DNA of 64,000 nucleotides from Venturia oleaginea (lineage: Eukaryota; Ascomycota; Dothideomycetes; Venturiales; Venturiaceae): positions 1,364,001 to 1,428,000 of the forward strand of contig JABMLP010000005.1 in the NCBI GenBank assembly GCA_013176395.1, given 5' to 3'. Within the stretch, counting starts at the first letter, position 1; the number at the start of each line of letters is the position of its first letter. Below, piece after piece: positions 21,052-32,227 of this stretch. Position numbers and translations under genes: made by a program. Below the pieces are notes generated by a model that did not search any database, had not been told where the DNA came from, and saw only the letters and a list, made by a program, of their open reading frames with translations.

Positions 21052-22901
21052 ACGTACTCCACCACCCAACCGCTCAAACCACCCAACCGCTCAAAATTTC
21101 TTGGCACGACCATCTCATGTTACGACTCTTTAATTTTTTCGCTATCAACAATAGATTCTAAGTCCGTCGTGCTACTATCTGATTCAGAACATATCTCGAT
21201 ATCTTTTTTACAAGTTCGCGCATTATGCCTAGTTACGCCGCAGTCCCCACAGCGCCGTTGAGTTGGTCGGGCTATTTCTTGATCACCGATACCGCGAGCC
21301 TTCTTCGATCCCTGAGGCGCTACAGACGTCTCTACAGCTACCTGCGCTGCTGCAGTCCCATACTCCATAGTACCACCTTGCTGGATCCGCTTCCTTTTGC
21401 GCGATTTTCGCTTCGTTGTTACTGCCAATTGCTCTTCAAGCTCGTGGTTGCGCGCAACGAGTAGAGCGTTTTGATAAAGCATCAATTCAGCGCCCTTAAC
21501 AAGCTGGGAAAAGCCAGCCTGCGCAGTAACTGGTGACCGAGTAAAAGAGTCGCTTACGAGCTTGGATTGGCATCCAAATTCATGAGTATTGCTTAGAGTC
21601 TTTGACTGCCACGGCGTTTCTGGGAGACGGGGTTCTGGCGGGGTACGTAGCCGTACTTCAAGGCGGTCCAATTCCGCCTGCGCGTCGATAGGGACTAGCC
21701 CTACTGCCTCAAAGGCCTTTTGACAGTTCTCTTTTGTAAACACGTCGAAAAACGCGTCTTTGAAGGCAGGGAGAAAGCCTTCCTTGTTGATATGGTACAC
21801 GCGTCGGCGCGCCAAGTCCCGGATGCGTTGGGAGTACTTGCGCTTCAACGGCGAGAAGCATACTACGTTAAGGGGCTGGAGTATATACGACGAGTGCGAT
21901 GGCATGCAGAGGGTTAGAATCTTATTTTCGAGGCAGTAGTCCTTAAAATTCTGGTTGAGATGGCTCTCATGGCCGTCCAAAATGAGTAGCCTGTACCCCC
22001 CCCACCTGCCGCGCCTTTGTATGCGCGTCAAAATGCTTCAACCACTCAAGACCAAGCGCGTTATTTGTCCAGCCGTTCTCAGAGACTGAAAGCTTCAAAT
22101 TGCGCGGTATATCTGCCTCCTCGTACCACACAGAGATGTGAACGCGTCCTTTGTAGATAATGAAGGGTGGGGTTGCATACCCAGTGGCGCAGATACTCTG
22201 GATAACCGTAACCCATTCGCGATCGCCCGGCTGAATGAGTTCCGGCCTTGTACGTCTCTCGGAGGCTGTAACGACCTTCATTGACCCAATAACACCCATC
22301 TGAAAGCCAATCTCGTCAAAGTTGTGTGTATCCTCGTCGTGGACGCCGTACTTGGCTTTGGTATCTGCAACGAGCTTGAACCACGCGCCAATAATCTCTG
22401 GGTCTTCCTGTAGTATCCTCTGCCTATCCTTTGCTCGATTGAAGGCTACCTTGAGCTCATCTGAGCGCGTTACGAATCTCTCAGCCTAGTTTTTGCCCAC
22501 TGGCTCTCCACCGCGTATAGCTAGCAGTTTATCGGCCATATCTGCTACCTCACAAAGCCGGGGCGCAAATCCTCGCGAATCGAGGTCAAGGATGTATCGG
22601 ACAAGCATTTGCTTTTCGATAAGGGTAAGTTTCCGACCATTTGGTGGTGTTTCGAGGATAAATGGGACTCCTTTAACGCGCTCAGAGAGGATTCGCTGTT
22701 TAACGTCAAAGGCACGAGCGGCGGCCCGTTGGCTTCGGAATTGGCCGGCTTGGAGGGCTTGGAGTGCGAGCTGGATTCTCCCTTCGTGTTGGAGTAATAG
22801 TGCGTTTCGTTGTTCATACATAATCACATAAGAGGAATGGTAGAAGTCTTGGCAGATATTGAGTGGTTAGGTGGTTTGAGCGGTCGGGTGGTGGAACACG
22901 T
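21052..22901 (-). mobile_element. Fot1/Pogo-type DNA transposon, inactivated
   Basis: A 1850-bp element flanked by TA on each side (21050-21051 and 22902-22903). Terminal inverted repeats of about 50 bp start ACGTACTCCACCACCC on the left and ACGTGTTCCACCACCC on the right. Inside the left repeat a 17-bp unit CCACCCAACCGCTCAAA occurs twice in tandem (21062-21095), mirrored with mutations on the right; these look like doubled transposase-binding sites. One transposase gene fills the interior on the minus strand. Confidence 0.88.
21120..22821 (-). pseudogene. Pogo/Fot1 transposase, broken
   Basis: Minus-strand ORF starting at ATG 22821. It contains an N-terminal psq-like helix-turn-helix, a CENP-B-type DNA-binding region (LVRYILDLDSRGFAPRL), a DDE catalytic core (HNFDEIGFQMG; LLILDGHESHL; LQPLNVVCFSPLKRKY) and a C-terminal tail with a cysteine knuckle (CGDCGVTRHNARTC). 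Three lesions are visible. GKN is followed by TAG near 22486 where this family normally has Trp. A run of eight C near 21996-22003 (G on the coding strand) shifts the frame by +1. The third catalytic Asp (normally QPLD) reads Asn. The TAG and the Asp-to-Asn change both correspond to CpA-to-TpA on the plus strand. The enzyme is therefore dead. Confidence 0.88.
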
Positions 22902-23038
22902 TATATTACATACATACAATTCTGTAGCAATCAACACAATTAATATAGTTATAGTCAACACAGTGGAGGGCAACTTACCGTGCAAACTTTTGCTCAAAAA
23001 CCCGATTTCAGCAACACCAACAGCCTCAAATTACACCT

Positions 23039-25370
23039 ATGACAACACTATCATCAAGCCAGGCGCTGTCCCGGCGCTCTAAAAAACCTCCTGCACCTGA
23101 AGATATCCCTCTCTATCCAACGCTCCAGCTTGGAATGACTTTCGAGACTCTTGAGGAAGCCAAAAACCTCATTACCGACGCGATTGCGGCCGCCAATGAG
23201 ACTTTCAACGTTAAGAACAGCAAGCCCCAGTTCTGGCAACTCGAATGCCGTGGTCGTGAGAAGCATACATGCCATTTCGCAATACGAGTAGCCCTCGTAG
23301 GCAAGCCAAAGGAGTGGAAGTTACGACAACTTTAGAAGCATACGTGTCCCTCCCAGTGTCATATTGGCTGGCAGCGCGTTCATTCAGTCAAATATCTCGC
23401 TCGAAACCACTTCGATATCGTTGCCAATAATCGCAAACTCTCCTCGAAATTCGTATAAGATGAAGCACGTCTCGAGCAGGGCAACAAGATCTCCAGCCGG
23501 CAAGCCCATCGCACTGTGGTAGAGGTTAGGAACCAGATTGAAGGGAGGAGAGTAAGCAATTTCAGTACATCAAACCCTTGCTACTGGCGCTTCACGACGC
23601 GAAGATTCACGATCATGAGTTCATCTCTGAGGAGGAGGGAGACATTAGCGCAGATTGAGCTGAACTCTGCAACTTATATAACGGCGCTACTATCAAGTAC
23701 AAGTCAGAGAGAGGTGTCTTTCAAGCCGCTATAATTATGCCTTCGGCGTGTACTTTGGCTCTCGACAGATGTCGTAGTCTTCTCGTCTTTGACGGCACTC
23801 ACTGCTCCTCCAAATATGGAGGCATCCTGCTTGTTGTCACCACCGTGGATGCCGACGAAAACAACCTCCTTATAGCCTGGGCAATCGTACATACAGAGTC
23901 AAAAGATTGGTGGGAATGGTTCCTCGAAGCCATCGTCGGAAACCTCACAATGTTTGGCAGAGAAGAAAGCAATGACCCTAGAGAGTTTGCGATAATCACT
24001 GACCGCGGCAAAGGCCTCGTCCCAGCTATCACTAAGTACTTTCCGGGCTCCTGGCATTACTACTGTACCTGGCATCTTGCAGAGAATGTAGATGACCACT
24101 TCAACAACATAATTACGGCCAAATTCAAGCAGATGTGCGGTGTCACCTCCCACCGCGAATTCCAAGCTCTTCTCAAAGAAATACGTGTTCTCAACCCGGA
24201 GGCGGTCAAATATTGAGGATATTCATAACGGCAAATTTGATCGCTGGGCATCCGCCTACGCGCCATACGAAGAGTTTCCTCGTTACGGACACACTACATC
24301 TGGCGTTGGAGAGTCAATGAACGGCAGATATCTTGATGAGAGGCGGAAGCCGATTCTGTACATGTTGGAAGACATCTGGACCGCCACAATGAAGCTGTTC
24401 TATGACCGCGGCGAGTTCGTACAGAAGGAGAATGTTTTTACGAGATTTGCCGTCAACCACATCGCAGATCGCAGAGATGTTGGCCGGAAGATGATGTGCG
24501 TTCCACAGAAGAAAGGTACGTCAAAATCGCGCCATTTTGAAGCTCCTAAACTGACACTAGATAGGCAAGGCAATTGTACGACTTCTGAACACCGCCGCTA
24601 TTGGCTGGCGCGTCGATTTAGATGCGAGAACTTGTACTTGCCTTGAGTGGCAGGACATACGTCTTCCCTGCGCTCATGCTTGGTGCGCTGCCGATTTCTT
24701 CAAAGTCGATTCTAACATCCTACTCTTTGGCACTGACAACGTTGAGAATCTAGTTTTAAGCGATGTAACCACCGGCATCCAAGTCTACATGGCTCAACGC
24801 TATAGAGAGACCTACCTTCCTTCCTGTCGCACAATCCTTGTTAATAAACTGATGCCCGACAACGTGACTGAGCCTCCGGAGTTGAAAGACAATGGCCCTG
24901 GCCGCCCTCGGAAGAAGCGCTTCCGAAAACACACTGTCCTCCCACAAATTAAGCAAAATTCGAAGTGCAAAAACCCCAAGTCACGTTCACAGAAGAGCCA
25001 GGAAAAAGAGAAGGTCACAATTGAGGTTTCAGATGACGAGAAGAGCGACGAGGATGAAACTGACCCGGAGGCAGAGGAGAGTCTGTTTGTCAAGGATAAT
25101 TAGCCCTCTGAGGATGAGGTAATACGACGTAAGCATCAAGAAGAGCGTGCTAGCATTGGGGCTAGGAACTTTGAGCTTGCAAAGAGACACCACGGCATCG
25201 AGACTATTGAGAAATATCGCGAGTTTCACGCCGCTGAAATCGCTGAATCAGAGGCTCAAGAACAGCTCCAAAAGGTACGACAGAAGGGCACTTAACTCCA
25301 GGCAAAAGCAGTACAATTGGCAGACGAGATCAGCGAGACTCTGGCGACAATTGAAACAGCACGATTCTGA
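23039..25370 (+). pseudogene. MULE (Mutator-like) transposase, multiply broken
   Basis: An N-terminal zinc-binding FAR1/WRKY-like region (FWQLECRGREKHTCHFAIRV; KHTCPSQCHIGW) is followed by the MULE catalytic core: LLVFDGTHCSSKYGG (first Asp) and AIITDRGKGLVPAI (second Asp) with WHYYCTWHLAENV. Then SGVGESMNGRYLDERR and the SWIM finger CTCLEWQDIRLPCAH near 24640, then an acidic/basic tail and a coiled-coil-like end to TGA at 25370. In-frame stops interrupt it at about 23333 (TAG), 23456 (TAA), 25101 (TAG) and 25294 (TAA). Frame changes occur near 23550-23735, 24216 and 24560-24640. All four stops are one C-to-T step from Gln codons. No clear terminal repeats were found. Confidence 0.85.
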
Positions 25371-25861
25371 GCGAGATATTTGAGGCAAAATGATGAATTT
25401 AATTGAGTTGAGTCGATTGCCGTGTAGTTTGAGTTTGTATATTATTCAAATGCGGTTAGCGCCATTCTATGGTGATGGTCGGCGTAATGCCCATGAGATT
25501 GACTTCGATTACAGCAGCGACTCTATGCAATGAATGGCTGAACCTTTTGGCCTCAAACATATAATCAGTGACTATCGCATACAATTAATGACTAAAACAT
25601 ACACGAATTTGTCTTCGTGCCAAATGATTGTGCTAGTCATTGCGTCAATGTGCTGGTCCGAAAATTCGATGATTGTGGGTGTACAGTCATCAGCCGAAAC
25701 AGAAAGGATACATGCTGGGTTCGATATCGGCCTCATATCATGATGGGAGATAAATTGGTTCGTTCATTCTGAATTGTGATTCCCTATCGAATAACGGTGC
25801 AAACTTGCTATTCCAGATAGCGCTTGTTGAATGATGTAAAAAGGTCCATGTTGCGGGCTTC
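25371..25861. other. intergenic between MULE relic and AA9 gene
   Basis: 3' flank of both neighbours (convergent). No gene or clear repeat is visible. Confidence 0.5.
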
Positions 25862-26964
25862 CTACGCCATAGACTCCACAGCAGTGTCCGTGATGTTACT
25901 CTCCACACTTTCGACATATAGTCGTTTGCCTTCAGCTTTACCTTTACCTTTACCTTTACCTTTAGTTCGCTCCAAAGTGGCATCAGCATCAGCATCACCG
26001 GTATCAGCCGCACTAGCGCTAGCCTTGCCGGCACCCCCCTTCCACACAGCTGGTCCAGGAATAACATATTTCGAACTGCTAGAAACAGCCGAATCGTGCA
26101 TCGAGTATTTGACAGCACTATCTACCAGCGAAAGCTGTTAGAATTTGATTGTAACGAAGTCTCGAGGATCTCTCACCAGAGGGCTTGTATAGTCCAGGAA
26201 GCTTGAAGCGGAACTCTTTACCAGGAGTTTCAGTTCCAGATCCAGTCACCTTGATCTGAGCACACTCGGGGTAGAATTCTGCCGGAGCGCGAGCAAGATT
26301 CTACCATGGACGTCAGTATATGAGCCTTCCATGGACATGTAACATCTGAGCTTACGATTGTCTCATGCCTGATCAAGTAATTCCCAGGCTTCAGGGAAGC
26401 AGGTATCTTGGTCGAAACTTTGAAGCCGTTTGATATCATCTCATTCGTACCCCACTTGCCACGGCCGACGGTGCCAGATATCAAACCAGCCTGGTATATC
26501 TTGAACCACTCTCCCTGGGACGGATCGGACCATGAAGAGCAGTCGCCCTTGCATTCGCTCATGTAAACCGTGATTGGTCCACCACTATGGGGCCATGGGT
26601 TACCATCAGACTTGCTGTTCCAGTGCGCAACGACTGTTCCACCTGCAGCGACAGAGGCGGACATCTTGGCTGGAGAACCAGGCTTGTTGCAGGCTATAGT
26701 TTTGGAATTTGGATCATTGACAGGTCTGATTTCGGCCCATGCTCTTTGAATGGTAGAACCAGGATTGACCGTTGTGAACCTATTTGGTGCTTGAAGACTT
26801 TTGACTCCGTACCTGATCGTAGAGAGTCAGTAATTTCCTCTTGCTACATTCATGCACACTTACCCCGAGTACTTCTTGCCCTCGATTTCGTAGTACGTGA
26901 CGCCTCCATGAGCAGCCACCGAAGTGGCTAATAGAACGAATGTAGCTACAGTTCGGGAATACAT
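25862..26964 (-). CDS. AA9 lytic polysaccharide monooxygenase (former GH61)
   Basis: Secreted copper enzyme that oxidatively cleaves cellulose or related glucans. Four exons (26964-26864, 26812-26356, 26300-26177, 26121-25862) with introns of 51, 55 and 55 nt give 313 residues. The signal peptide MYSRTVATFVLLATSVAA is followed directly by HGG, putting the copper-binding His at position 1 of the mature protein (residue 19). The second brace His is in NPWPHSGGP (residue 109), and the axial Tyr is in AEFYPECAQIKV (residue 196). YLIRHETI is also typical. Cysteine placement suits the family. No cellulose-binding module follows; instead there is a Ser/Ala/Asp-rich stretch, a KGKGKGKGK run and a short acidic end. 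The chosen start is the ATG opening the signal peptide; an upstream in-frame codon would bury it. Confidence 0.94.
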
Positions 26965-28440
26965 GATTGATTTTTGGCAGGTATCAATGGCTGTCAGAAA
27001 GTAGAACTTGGACACTATTTCTATTAATCCTGTCAACTGGGAGAGCACAGGTTCCGTGCACGTTCATATGGGGAACACTATACATGATTTACACAGTAAA
27101 CAAGCTCGTCTCCCGTGGCCGTTCCGCTTGTCCCCTAGATGTTCGCTACTACGTAGTAGTAATCAATTGTCTTTCCTCATTTTCGCTTTATTGATTGTCT
27201 GGTTCAGTCGAGCTCCGTAGGGCTGTAAGATGTCTTGATCGACGTCTATCCGTGTTTCTAGCTTGTAAAGACAACAACAACCGGTGTTCCAGGCTTGTTC
27301 TCAACGTGCTTGAGAGTGGCTGTTGTCTCTCACCTGGGCGAACATTAATCCATCTGCGCTGTAGAAAATTCTGAGCGTCAATTCGATGTCCAGACTTCAT
27401 AGCACCAGGATGTTACGAGTCAGGCTCCGATAGTGTATATACCAAACACAGGTATAGGCAGCGTGCGACATTACCAGGGTTCAACCGATCAAGACGCGTA
27501 GGCAGATGGCGCACGTCGTCAAGTAGATTGTAAGTTCATTTCCGCACCGTGAAAGGTAAGCCAGAACGATTGATCGAGAGATGTATGTTTTGCTTTTCGT
27601 CGCAGGATTGAGAGAGGATCCAGTTCGGAGCAGGCGGACCTCATGTCCGGCTGAAGGTATCAACAGGCGATCCTGGGAAATGATGCAAATGTTGTAGATG
27701 AGACAGATATCCAGCAAAAAGAGCATGGCATTGACGACACTGTGAAAGGGGACTTGATGCCGTGACTCCGTGAGTGTGCTAGGAGCTATGTATGAACTTG
27801 ATAGACTAGGAGTTACTGAGGAAATACCGCTCGCATGCACTTTCTGGGCTTTGGGAGAAAGAGGACCAGTAGCGTCCGTCAACTTCAGCAAGAGCGAAAG
27901 CAGACAGTAGCAGGCGGCATACGCAGGCGGCATACAGATTCAGAAGGCATACAGATTCAGAAGGCATATTTAAACTTTCTCCAAAGAGGCTGTGTTCAAC
28001 GGCCATGTGGGCTCCAGTGCCATGTACATTTCGCAAAGAATCAATAGGCGATCAATTTCAAAGTTCTGGTGCAAAATCTACTCTCCAATTCAGCACCAAG
28101 ATCATAGGAAACGCTTCGGCTTCAGATATCAACAAAGACCGACGCAATCGGTACCAGGCACAGCATTTGAGTCTGGCGAGGGCTTTCATACATTTACGAG
28201 TGGTTCGATTGTAGCCTTCCACCTTAGCTGGCGATTTCTGCACGATAGGTTAGTTGATTGGGCATGCTAGAAAGCAACCGAGAGCTGTAACGTATTCTGA
28301 GAAAGAAGTCAGGTATCACAATGGCATCTCGAAACTGGCTGAGCTACTCCTACCTAGTTCCTGACAATTGGCGAGCTCGAATAAATCATAAATATTGCCA
28401 TTATCACTCTGGCTGATCAGATCTTAATCACCATCACCAA
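26965..28440. other. upstream region of the AA9 gene; no gene supported
   Basis: Contains a 17-bp tandem duplication GGCATACAGATTCAGAA near 27930-27965. A minus-strand frame (27933-27481) begins with a hydrophobic stretch (MPPAYAACYCLLSLLLKL) that could be a signal peptide, but the rest is not recognisable. Confidence 0.4.
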
Positions 28441-28670
28441 CACCGCCACCGTGGAAATCAATACATCTCTTGTACAGCTCTTGCCTCCGTTGTATTTGCT
28501 CTACCTACATTTCCAGCTCCAGTTAACTCGCTGGCGCCAGTATAAAATCCAATTCCTGGTCTTTCTCAGAATCCATCTGCCGCCGCAGCTAATTAAATCG
28601 CCGAAGTTATCAAAGACGCGGGCGATGGAACGTGTGAGATGCTAAGTGCTGAAAGGGCTTAGAAAATATG
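28441..28670 (+). pseudogene. possible relic of a small secreted protein
   Basis: One plus-strand frame reads CTALASVVFALPTFPAPVNS, a signal-peptide-like start, then after TAA continues NPIPGLSQNPSAAAAN, and after a second TAA continues IAEVIKDAGDGTCEMLSAER. Both TAA codons are one C-to-T step from CAA. No start codon was found in frame upstream. Compositional coherence across the stops is the only argument, so this is tentative. Confidence 0.3.
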
Positions 28671-28823
28671 CGAGATCAATAAATATGTCTCCTCAGTTCT
28701 TTCTTCTTGACTTCACTTGGAGGGAAATGAAATCCAGGTTTAGTTCTAGCATCTTTTGTAATTGAACGTCCACCATAGATCGTAAGTATTGCTTCCCCGA
28801 TGACACAGAAGTGGCGATATCAA

Positions 28824-28845
28824 ATGATTGATTGATTGATTGATT
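28824..28845. repeat. TGAT microsatellite
   Basis: About five copies of TGAT in a row (ATGATTGATTGATTGATTGA). Confidence 0.85.
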
Positions 28846-29340
28846 TTATCCTACTCGGTTGCAGCCGCTTAATCACGCAGCTATGTCCGGTTAGGAGGAC
28901 TTCATCAGACAGCCGACACGTGATAGATTATATAATCCACCGCGCCCCACTTCGCCCCGTTCACTGAAACAAGACCAGCTGTCCCCTCCGTCCTCCCTCA
29001 TTTTCCCTAACCAGTATCTCCAAATGCCCGCTGGCTCTTGTAGATACTGGTTACTCTGCTAGTATATCTGTGCTATGTAGACTCAAGAGGCAATGCCTCG
29101 TGTTTCGCTATCCTTATACCTACAGTCTCCCTCTAATGCTCAGCTTTGTCTATCTGTTTCGCCTTATCCCTCAAGGCTAATGGGTTCCCTAAGTATGTTT
29201 CTGCTTGTGAGAGTTGCCTTGCACCAGATTCCTATGCGGCAGTGTATTTGGTTGTGTGATGCTGGAGACAATAGTAACCATCGTAGTCGTGATTTCGCTG
29301 CTTGGGTGTGATACTCCGGGTATGCCCGTAGACGAGGCTG
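28846..29340. other. no gene supported
   Basis: GC-balanced sequence leading into the tandem duplication. It contains a TATATAA-like motif near 28930 and pyrimidine-rich DNA after it, but no convincing ORF. Confidence 0.4.
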
Positions 29341-30046
29341 TCTGGTAGCTGCCGTATTGTATGGCGCCGATCGTGCTATAGACCTGCCGTCTTATAGTCG
29401 GAGCCTACCTGCTGCTAGTCGCTCTCCCTACTTGCTATATCGCGCTCCTACTCTTGCCAATGCCATAACTGGGACGCAACAGTCTGGGGAGAGGCTCAAG
29501 GCTACATCTGCTAGCTTACAGGGAGGGGATTTGCCGCCAATAGGCTCCTTCTATGCGTCCTTACTACTTACTGTGTCGCGCACCTACTCTTGCCAATGCC
29601 ATAACTGGGACGCAACAGTTTGGGGAGAGGCTCAAGGCTCTGAACATCAGCTTGCAGCAGGACGGTTTGCGGAGACGATAGTAGATGAGGTTCTCTAGCA
29701 GCTGCCGTATCGTGTCGCACCGATTGTGTTGTAGACCTGTCGTCTTATAGTCGGAGCCTATCTGCTGCTAGTCGCTCTCCCTGCTTGCTATATCGCGCTC
29801 CTACTCTTGCCAATGCCATAACTGGGACGCAACAGTCTAGGGAGAGGCTCAAGGCTACGTTTGCTAGCTTACAGGGAGGGGATTTGCCGCCAATAAGCTC
29901 CTTCTATGCGTCCTTACTACTTACTGTGTCGCGCACCTACTCTTGCCAATGCCATAACTGGGAGGCAACAGTTTGGGGAGAGGCTCAAGGCTCTGGGCAA
30001 CAGCTTGTAGCAGGACGGTTTGCCAAGACGTTGGGAGAGGTTGTCT
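29341..30046. repeat. 353-bp tandem duplication with nested internal repeat
   Basis: Two units (29341-29693 and 29694-30046) share long near-identical blocks such as CTTATAGTCGGAGCCTA and CTCTTGCCAATGCCATAACT. Inside each unit the block starting CTCTTGCCAATGCC and ending GGCTCAAGGCT occurs twice, 136 bp apart (29451 and 29587 in unit 1). A degraded continuation follows to about 30120. Both strands have only short frames, and I recognise no element type. Confidence 0.85.
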
Positions 30047-30418
30047 AGTCGTTGCAGTGGTGTGTGGTGCCGATTGTTGCACACCGGGCGTCTGGTGTTT
30101 GGGTTGTGTTGAAGGTATTGCCGTTCTAGCGGTGACTCGTCGACTCGGAGCGTTGCAGTATCATCTGGGGTGATGGACTAGCCGGGAGATAGTGACTAGA
30201 TGGTTGCTGTTGTCTTTGGTGGACGCATCGTTCGTGTAGCTTGCTCATGTATTCGTGTGCTTGCTATACCGTGGCCGCGACGGCGACTCTAGAGGTATCT
30301 CATCGACGCTGAGGGACGCGCGATGGCCTCTGGAGGCCGGAGCGGCCACTGGCAGAGGTGTTTTGATGATCTTTAGATGATACTTCTGTAAATTCCAAAG
30401 ATTGAGTTCTCGCTGTGT

Positions 30419-30920
30419 GTGCTGTTTTTGTGGCGATATCAAATGTTCAGCCCAAATTCTCAATTAAGAAGGTGGTTTCAGTCACGTGAAGTCAAAATTG
30501 CTGAACGCGTTGCCCTTGTCGCAAACCTCTCTGCTTTCAACTCACTCTCATCCTGTAGAGTCGACAACACCATCGAAGCCTACCAAGAACTAACCACGCA
30601 AGAAAACAAAGCGTTACGATCCGCCGGCTTGAAGCTATTGTATCAGTACACCAGCTATTATCAGCGGAGCTTGGGAACCAAGGATTGAGGATTTCGATGA
30701 GGATCTATTCAAGCTCGGAGAAAGAGTTGAGAAGCACACTTACGGCTGATCAGACTGCTATTGAGAGTTCACGAAGAGTTGGAGACCTCTTGGATGGGGG
30801 ACGAAGCAGAATTTGGCTTTGGGAATTGAAAGAGATGAGGGAAGACCTTAAACACCTGTTTCAGCCGATGATTGGAAGCAGGAGCGTAGACCTTACAATT
30901 ATCCGCCCGATTCTGTTCAC
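30419..30920 (+). pseudogene. decayed conserved-looking fungal gene, function unknown
   Basis: A coherent protein runs through changing frames: WFQSREVKIAERVALVANLS and LKLLYQYTSYYQRSLGTKD in the first frame (to 30688), IEDFDEDLFKLGERVEKH in the next, LLLRVHEELETSWMGDEAEF in another, and ELKEMREDLKHLFQP to the end. No suitable intron boundaries separate them, so two or three frameshifts are likely. The pieces have the helical, charged composition of a real protein. I do not recognise the family. Confidence 0.45.
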
Positions 30921-31513
30921 CTAAGCCGTCGACTAATACTCTTCCCTCGCAAGTCTGATCTTCCCGTGGTGAGACTTATAACTCTGGATTCTCCGCCGAC
31001 AATATGACATATCCTGTCGCGAAATTGCTGCCCTTCGTATATTCTACGATCTATCCAACTAAGAGATGGGCCATGGGAAATTTCTTCCATTCGGCTGCGA
31101 ACTGCCGGCCTCCCGCCTAGTCGCACTGCGCTGCCGCCGCAGACGAATCGAAGGCATGGAGCAGAGGGAGGCAGAGATCTCCGAGGAGGAAGTCAATGTG
31201 TCTCAGGTCATGAAAAATCACTAGGCATCAAGGAGCAATACAAAAGGGTGGAGAGTGTATATGGGCAGGAGAATTCCAACCGGGAGAGTCTTCGGGTACT
31301 GCTTCACTATGGACAGCTTGACGAGATTCCATATATATTGGCCACACAATATCGAGGCTCAGCGCAATTCTGAGCGTTGTTGAGGCCAGTCATATGGATT
31401 CTGACACGCAGGCACAAATGTACATCACATGGCAGTAGTTAGGAGAAGCATGATGCTGTTACAACTATCGGCTGCCACGAGTCTACGAAAGCCCTCGCCA
31501 CCCTCACCATTTT
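30921..31513. other. intergenic, no gene supported
   Basis: Short random frames; no repeats noticed. Confidence 0.4.
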
Positions 31514-32227
31514 TTGACTGCAACCCTGCTTTATATAAGCCGTGAGGATATGTCTACTGTTTCTCGTAGCATAACGATTCCTTTACAATCCAAAGGCGAA
31601 CAAAGAGTCAGCAGAAATCCAAAAAATATAGGCTACACTACATTGCAACCAGCAATTATGCCTCATCACAATCACCCAATTCTGGGCTGCATCGAATGCC
31701 AACAACGAAGAGGCTTTCTCCACGACCGAGATCGACCACGACATCGCTTCAGCGATGACGTTGACAGAGAGCTCAGTCGCTCTCCATCCCTCAATTTCTC
31801 GCAGTCCCGCGATACTGGCCGAACCGACCATCACAGAACCAGACCAATTGTTACATCGGTAGGCTCAATCCACCCTACAATTGATCCTCGTCGATGGGAG
31901 ACAATACGCCCGAGCGAAATAGGTCGTGACCCACATGCACCTCCTGTTCCCTGGCCCCTTGATCAGGACGAAGAGAATTCACGCGAAGATCTAGAATTGA
32001 GGCGTGGAGTGGACCTCGTTCATGGTATGGACATTGCCTTTGCAGGACCTGGAGTTCCAGAACTCGGTCGTCGTGGTCGTTGTATACCATTGACTGCCTC
32101 TAATACTCCCGGTATGTACGATGCTATTGTCGAAGAGATTACGACAGAGCGTTCTCGGTGTTTGGCTGCTAATAGGGACAGCCTCACGCGAGACTATCGA
32201 TCACGTCAAGGATCAACAAGGCCATAG
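31514..32227 (+). CDS. hypothetical protein
   Basis: A single open frame of up to 237 codons; plausible ATG starts are at about 31550 (MSTVSRSITI) and 31661 (MPHHNHPILG). The product is hydrophilic, rich in Arg, Asp, Pro and His, with HNHPILGCIECQQRRG near the second start and no signal peptide or membrane segment. No family is recognised. Open length is the main evidence, so it may be a chance frame or a lineage-specific gene. Confidence 0.3.
   Translation: MTATLLYISREDMSTVSRSITIPLQSKGEQRVSRNPKNIGYTTLQPAIMPHHNHPILGCIECQQRRGFLHDRDRPRHRFSDDVDRELSRSPSLNFSQSRDTGRTDHHRTRPIVTSVGSIHPTIDPRRWETIRPSEIGRDPHAPPVPWPLDQDEENSREDLELRRGVDLVHGMDIAFAGPGVPELGRRGRCIPLTASNTPGMYDAIVEEITTERSRCLAANRDSLTRDYRSRQGSTRP

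Noticed and set aside
21225..22797. Plus-strand ORFs inside the Pogo element
   Set aside because: They are shadows of the minus-strand transposase.
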